Source: Paenibacillus sp. FSL A5-0031
GTDB lineage: Bacteria; Bacillota; Bacilli; Paenibacillales; Paenibacillaceae
Assembly: GCF_001956295.1 (NCBI RefSeq)
Contig: NZ_MRTD01000023.1
Coordinates: 41,257 to 105,256, forward strand
Direction: 5' to 3'
DNA: 64,000 nucleotides
Every line of letters starts with the position of its first letter. The first letter of the stretch is position 1. This document shows positions 60,113-64,000 of the stretch, piece by piece. The notes beneath the pieces are model-generated. The model saw only the letters and a list, made by a program, of their open reading frames with translations. It was not told the origin of the DNA and did no database searches. Made by a program: the position numbers and the translations under genes.

Positions 60113-60928
60113 GTGAATGCTTTGTTTCGTGGTAAAGGGTGGAGTTTTGGTTTTCGAAGCACCATAATGCTTTATTTTGTCATCTTAATTATTTTACCAA
60201 TCGTTGGCATTTACACGCAATCATTTTCGCTTGGATGGACCCCTTTCTGGGAAAGCGTATCCGATCCACTGGCTTGGAAAGCGGTGCTGCTTACAGTAAA
60301 GTTGGCAGTTATCGCAACGGTACTCAATATGTTTTTGGGGACGATGATCGGATGGGTGCTTATTCGTTACCGTTTTCCCGGCCGTCGCTTGCTCAACAGT
60401 CTAGTTGACTTGCCGTTTGCATTACCTACAGCAGTAGGCGGACTTATGATCTTGCTCCTGCTAGGGCCTAATAGTCTAGTAGGCGGCCTAGCCCAAAAGA
60501 TTGGCATCGAAATCGTATTCCATGAGCCGGCAATTGTTGTCGCTATGCTGTTCGTTACCTTTCCTTTTGTTATTCGTGCCATTCAGCCTTTGCTTGAGGA
60601 AATGGATAAATCAGAGGAAGAAGCAGCCTATACGCTAGGCGCAACGCGCGCGAAAACGTTTTTTAGCGTTATTTTTCCTACGATGCTGCCAGGAATTTTG
60701 AGCGGCGCGATGCTGGCTTTCTCTCGCGGAATTGCGGAGTTTGGCGCAGTCGTACTCGTTGCAGGCAATATTCCAGGCAAGACGTTAATTGCCTCCGTTT
60801 ATATTTTTGGAGAAATTGAAAGCAGTAATCCGCAAGGAGCCGCCGCTGTATCGGTGCTGCTGCTCACGCTGTCCTTCCTCATCTTATGGACGGTCAACCT
60901 CATTCAAGGCAGGAGGGGCGACCTATGA
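60113..60928 (+). CDS. cysT: Sulfate ABC transporter permease CysT
   Basis: A 271-residue inner-membrane permease with about six helices. The EAA loop EEEAAYTLGATRAKTFFSVIFPTMLPG is typical of CysT/CysU, and VDLPFALPTAVGGLMILLLLGPNSLVGG and SRGIAEFGAVVLVAGNIPGKT are diagnostic for sulfate/thiosulfate permeases. GTG 60113 follows TGGAGG at 10 nt; the frame runs back to 60062 without a ribosome binding site. First gene of a four-gene sulfate importer, coupled to cysW by an ATGA overlap. Confidence 0.94.
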   Translation: MNALFRGKGWSFGFRSTIMLYFVILIILPIVGIYTQSFSLGWTPFWESVSDPLAWKAVLLTVKLAVIATVLNMFLGTMIGWVLIRYRFPGRRLLNSLVDLPFALPTAVGGLMILLLLGPNSLVGGLAQKIGIEIVFHEPAIVVAMLFVTFPFVIRAIQPLLEEMDKSEEEAAYTLGATRAKTFFSVIFPTMLPGILSGAMLAFSRGIAEFGAVVLVAGNIPGKTLIASVYIFGEIESSNPQGAAAVSVLLLTLSFLILWTVNLIQGRRGDL

Positions 60929-61725
60929 TGAGAAGATTGTGGATTACATTAACTTATATTATTTTTGGATTGCTGCTCATCGCGCCATTGATTAAAATCT
61001 TTACAGGCTCTTGGGCAGATGGCTGGAGCGGCTTTGTAGAAGGCATTACTAGGCCGCAGTCGCTGCATGCTCTTATGATGACGGGAATTATCGTTGTTGT
61101 CGTTACAGCCTTAAATACGTTGTTTGGCATTATGCTTGCGATGTATCTCGTCCGGGCCGAATGGATTGGGAAGAGGATGAAGCGGCTGCTTAATAGCTTA
61201 GTCGATTTGCCCTTTGCGGTATCACCAGTTATCGGCGGTTTGATGATCGTTCTTATTTTGGGACCTAATACAATAATCGGTGCATTATTTGAGGATGCGG
61301 GCTTCAAAATCGTCTATGCGCTGCCAGGGATGATCTTAGCGACTTTGTTCGTCACATTCCCGCTAATGGTACGCGAGGTCATGCCCGTGCTGCAGGAGAT
61401 TGGAGCACAGCAGGAGGAAGCGGCATCAACGCTCGGCGCTTATTCCTGGTACACGTTTTGGAAAGTAACTTGGCCATCAATTCGGTGGGGTGTTATCTAC
61501 GGCGTAGTATTGACTGTTGCACGATCACTGGGAGAATTCGGAGCTGTGCTCGTCGTCTCAGGCAATATTATGAATAAAACACAAACAGCCACTACACTCG
61601 TTTATCAAGATGTTGAAAATTTTAACGTTGTTGCCGCCAATGGCGTGGCTCTAGTTCTTGCGGCATTTTCAGTTGGACTTCTGCTGCTAATGGAATGGGC
61701 GAAAAAACGAAAGGAAGTGCATTAA
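60925..61725 (+). CDS. cysW: Sulfate ABC transporter permease CysW
   Basis: A 266-residue permease with about six helices, EAA loop EEAASTLGAYSWYTFWKVTWPSI, and the CysW motifs VDLPFAVSPVIGGLMIVLILGPNTIIGA and ARSLGEFGAVLVVSGNIMNKTQTATTL. ATG 60925 (or ATG 60928) follows AGGAGGGG at 6-9 nt, and overlaps the cysT stop. It forms the heterodimeric channel with CysT. Confidence 0.94.
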   Translation: MMRRLWITLTYIIFGLLLIAPLIKIFTGSWADGWSGFVEGITRPQSLHALMMTGIIVVVVTALNTLFGIMLAMYLVRAEWIGKRMKRLLNSLVDLPFAVSPVIGGLMIVLILGPNTIIGALFEDAGFKIVYALPGMILATLFVTFPLMVREVMPVLQEIGAQQEEAASTLGAYSWYTFWKVTWPSIRWGVIYGVVLTVARSLGEFGAVLVVSGNIMNKTQTATTLVYQDVENFNVVAANGVALVLAAFSVGLLLLMEWAKKRKEVH

Positions 61726-61728
61726 GCC

Positions 61729-62793
61729 ATGCATATTGAAGTACGGAACTTAAATAAAAACTTTGGCGATTTTCATGCAGTGAAGGATGTAAGCTTTGAA
61801 ATCGAAAAAGGTCATCTGATCGGCTTGCTCGGACCGAGCGGCGGTGGTAAAACGTCCATACTTCGAATGCTGGCGGGGCTCGAGTCTCCTTCCTCAGGCG
61901 ATATTCTGTTCCACGGCAAACGTGTGAATGATCTTCCGCCGCAGGAGCGCGGCATCGGTTTCGTATTTCAAAACTATGCGCTCTTCAAGCATATGACCGT
62001 ATATGACAATATCGCATTTGGCTTAAAGGTGAAGAAGCAATCGAAGGAGCAAATTCGCGAGCGCGTTATGTACTTGGTAGAGCTTACGGGGCTAAAAGGC
62101 TTCGAGCATCGTTACGCCCATCAGCTGTCAGGCGGACAACGCCAACGTGTTGCTTTCGCTAGAGCGCTCGCGCCTGAGCCGCAGCTGCTGCTCCTTGATG
62201 AGCCTTTTGCTGCTATCGATGCGAAGATCCGGACCGAGCTTCGCACATGGCTTAAAGAAATGATTGAGCGTGTCGGCATCACATCGATTTTCGTTACGCA
62301 TGATCAAGAGGAAGCGATTGAAGTTGCCGATGAGATCATGATTATAAGCAAAGGCAAGCTAGAGCAAAAGGGCAGCCCGTGGGACATTTACAAAAATCCA
62401 GAGACACCGTTTGTTGCAAGCTTTATTGGCGAATCTACTATCGTAGACAATATCGCGGAGCTTAAAGGTTTTGAGGATGCAGCGAGCCGTCCGGGCACCA
62501 AGGCGCTTATCCGGCCTGAATATATCGAGATTGGCAAACCGGGCGAGATCAAGCTGGCTTCAGCTACGCTTGCCGGTAAAGTAAAACAGCTGCATTTCCG
62601 CGGCAGCGAGTGGATGGTTGAGCTGCTTGTTGGCGATACGAAGCTGATTACTTACCGTTCGCTGGAGCAAGAAGTGCTTCATCCCGGAGATGAGGTAAGG
62701 GTACTCGTCCATCGTGCTTATTTATTCAATGACAACGAAAGCTGGATTGCGGAAAATAAGTTGAAGGTTGACCCCATGCCTATTCATATTTAA
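61729..62793 (+). CDS. cysA: Sulfate ABC transporter ATPase CysA
   Basis: A 354-residue ATPase. Walker A GPSGGGKTS (about 37-45), Q-loop QNYALFKHMTVYDNIAFG, signature LSGGQRQRVAFARAL and Walker B LLLLDEPFAAID are all in order, with VTHDQEEAIEVADEIMII as the switch His. The C-terminal TOBE-like region (about 250-354) contacts the regulator site. It starts 4 nt after cysW; AAAGGAAG lies 11 nt upstream of the ATG. Confidence 0.95.
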   Translation: MHIEVRNLNKNFGDFHAVKDVSFEIEKGHLIGLLGPSGGGKTSILRMLAGLESPSSGDILFHGKRVNDLPPQERGIGFVFQNYALFKHMTVYDNIAFGLKVKKQSKEQIRERVMYLVELTGLKGFEHRYAHQLSGGQRQRVAFARALAPEPQLLLLDEPFAAIDAKIRTELRTWLKEMIERVGITSIFVTHDQEEAIEVADEIMIISKGKLEQKGSPWDIYKNPETPFVASFIGESTIVDNIAELKGFEDAASRPGTKALIRPEYIEIGKPGEIKLASATLAGKVKQLHFRGSEWMVELLVGDTKLITYRSLEQEVLHPGDEVRVLVHRAYLFNDNESWIAENKLKVDPMPIHI

Positions 62794-62827
62794 CCAATAT
62801 GCTACGTAGAAAGAGTTGTATGCGAAT

Positions 62828-63898
62828 ATGAAAATCAATCTGGTAACAAGTCAGCGCATACTTGTACTGCTGCTTGCTGCGGTTATGCTGATCGTATCGG
62901 CAGGCTGCAGTAAAGAGGAGCAGACGAGCAACAATGCGGCTGGGTCTACCGTACAGGACGGCGATGTTACACTTGTAATCGGTGCGTATTCGGTAGTGAA
63001 GGATGCTTTCGCGGATTTGCTGCCTGTATTCCAAAAGTATTGGCTGCAGGAGACCGGGCAAAAGGTAGTATTTCAGGAATCGTATGAGGCTTCAGGCACG
63101 CAGGCCAGGGCGATCGCTGGAGGTTTTGAAGCCGACGTTGCCGTGTTAGCTATGGAAGGTGATCTCGACAAAATAGCGAAGGCGGGTTTCATTACGCATG
63201 ACTGGAAGGCGCAGAGCAATAATGGCATGATCACGAACTCCATCGTTGTATTGGGGACTCGTACCGGCAATCCGCTCGGAATTAAGGATTGGAATGATTT
63301 AACACGCGAAGGTGTGAAGGTGCTGTATCCGAATCCGAAAACTTCCGGCGGCGCACAGTGGGACATTAACGCCATATATGGCGCTGGCCTAAAGCAGTCA
63401 GAGGAGCAGACGGGTACAAAGGATGCCGAATATGCGAAGCATTTTCTTAAAGCAGTCCATGCCAATGTGGAATCGCTTGATAAGAGCGGTCGCGCATCGA
63501 TGGCAGCCTTCGAATATGGTGTAGGCGATGTCATCGTCACTTACGAGAACGAGCTGCTCGCTCGAATTAAGAAAGGCGTCAATTATGACATCGTTGTTCC
63601 AAAAGACACGATATTGATCGAGAATCCAGCAGCGATCGTGGATAAAAATGCGGATAAGCATGGCGTTCGCAAGGTTGCCGAGGCTTTTATTGCCTTTTTG
63701 CAAACGGAGCAGGCACAGCGGCTTTTTGTGGATCATGGATTCCGCTCCGTAGACAAGAAGGTAGCTGCGGATACGAAAGACCGTTATGTGGTGCCGGAAG
63801 GATTGTTTGACATTTCATACCTAGGCGGCTGGTCTGAGGTTAGAGAAAACCTTTATTCCAAAAAAGGTGTCTGGTATCAAGTGCTCGCTGATCTTTAA
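62828..63898 (+). CDS. Sulfate-binding lipoprotein (Sbp/CysP family)
   Basis: A 356-residue binding protein. The signal peptide ILVLLLAAVMLIVSAGC ends in a good lipobox. Conserved sulfate-binding stretches follow: LVIGAYSVVKDAFADLLPVFQKYW, FQESYEASGTQARAIAGGFEADVAVLAME, GNPLGIKDWNDLTREGVKVLYPNPKTSGGAQWDINAIYG and VVPKDTILIENPAAIVD. Sbp uses NH groups, with no charged residue, to bind sulfate. ATG 62828 is preferred; TTG 62816 is too close to AAAGAG. This last gene of the operon delivers sulfate to CysTW. It ends 28 nt before a possible IS end. Confidence 0.94.
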   Translation: MKINLVTSQRILVLLLAAVMLIVSAGCSKEEQTSNNAAGSTVQDGDVTLVIGAYSVVKDAFADLLPVFQKYWLQETGQKVVFQESYEASGTQARAIAGGFEADVAVLAMEGDLDKIAKAGFITHDWKAQSNNGMITNSIVVLGTRTGNPLGIKDWNDLTREGVKVLYPNPKTSGGAQWDINAIYGAGLKQSEEQTGTKDAEYAKHFLKAVHANVESLDKSGRASMAAFEYGVGDVIVTYENELLARIKKGVNYDIVVPKDTILIENPAAIVDKNADKHGVRKVAEAFIAFLQTEQAQRLFVDHGFRSVDKKVAADTKDRYVVPEGLFDISYLGGWSEVRENLYSKKGVWYQVLADL

Positions 63899-63926
63899 TA
63901 CGATGTGTGAGGGAAGCTTTTAATAA

Positions 63927-64000
63927 GGGGCTGTCTCAAAAGTAGTAAGTACGCTAGACAGAGGGCTCACTTTGAACAAAAATGTTAGAAAACATGGAAA
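63927..64000. mobile_element. Possible left end of an insertion sequence, cut by the window edge
   Basis: GGGGCTGTCTCAAAAGT (63927-63943) resembles the terminal inverted repeats of IS1182-type elements of Firmicutes, as I recall them. The following 57 bases are A-rich and hold no visible gene. Only one end is in the window, so a transposase cannot be shown. Confidence 0.35.

Noticed and set aside
1..64000. CRISPR arrays, tRNA or rRNA genes, prophage and restriction or toxin-antitoxin genes
   Set aside because: I saw no regularly spaced direct repeats, no cloverleaf or rRNA-like segments and no phage or defence-type proteins. A tRNAscan or defence-finder run would be the decisive check.

Overview
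The window looks like a chromosomal segment of a Paenibacillus-type, spore-forming Firmicute. It carries the sporulation genes yunB, lytH-like and ylbJ. Gene order matches Bacillus in places: yunB-lytH-lipA-yutD, and ccpN-yqfL. It has YesM/YesN-type two-component regulators beside CUT1 sugar transporters and an S-layer-anchored polysaccharidase, both typical of Paenibacillus. Strong GGAGG ribosome binding sites, TTG/GTG starts and U-run terminators fit a low/medium-GC Gram-positive. I see no rRNA, tRNA or CRISPR array and no complete insertion sequence. One short inverted-repeat (MITE-like) element lies at 11906-12075, and a probable IS end is cut by the right edge of the window.

Layout, left half. 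An ABC-F ATPase (199-2115), an extracytoplasmic esterase and an HD-GYP protein come first. A YesM/YesN-type sensor pair and a CUT1 sugar importer without its own ATPase follow (4611-11249). After a YiaAB-type membrane protein and the MITE-like element there is a small Fur-controlled iron locus (12085-15399): an AraC regulator, a siderophore-binding lipoprotein and a ferredoxin-NADP reductase, each preceded by its own Fur box. Next is a 2225-residue secreted GH87 alpha-1,3-glucanase-like protein with seven beta-trefoil-like repeats, two CBMs and three SLH domains, with a good cre (CcpA) site upstream. An envelope two-component pair and a SpoIIAA-like protein lie between it and the sporulation/lipoate block: yunB, M23 peptidase, lipA, yutD, nadK, ylbJ (25483-31563).

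Layout, right half. Housekeeping genes follow: globin, DUF2225 protein, two tiny antisense genes including a YycC-family protein, pepF, a beta-hydroxyacid dehydrogenase, ccpN, yqfL and ndk. A complete Gram-positive Tad/Flp-type pilus operon occupies 38710-49229: CpaE-like, CpaF, TadB, TadC, Flp1 pilin, TadE, a TadG-like protein, a TadE with an Ig-like tail, prepilin peptidase and an FHA protein. Central metabolism and repair genes come next: epimerase-like, DUF2621, nfo, purU, tkt, ppnP, a DUF420 protein, a second dehydrogenase, pgi and a YigZ-family protein. The window ends with a sulfate ABC importer (60113-63898).

Points of most interest. The AraC and siderophore-lipoprotein genes lie in one uninterrupted frame, yet a complete Fur-type promoter, a ribosome binding site and a signal peptide sit inside that frame. 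Two genes appear to use very rare start codons: ATT for ccpN and CTG for ylbJ. Two small genes, of 30 and 54 codons, are easy to miss. I found no clearly new defence or mobile system. Family assignments come from reading the sequence and from memory; no database search was run.
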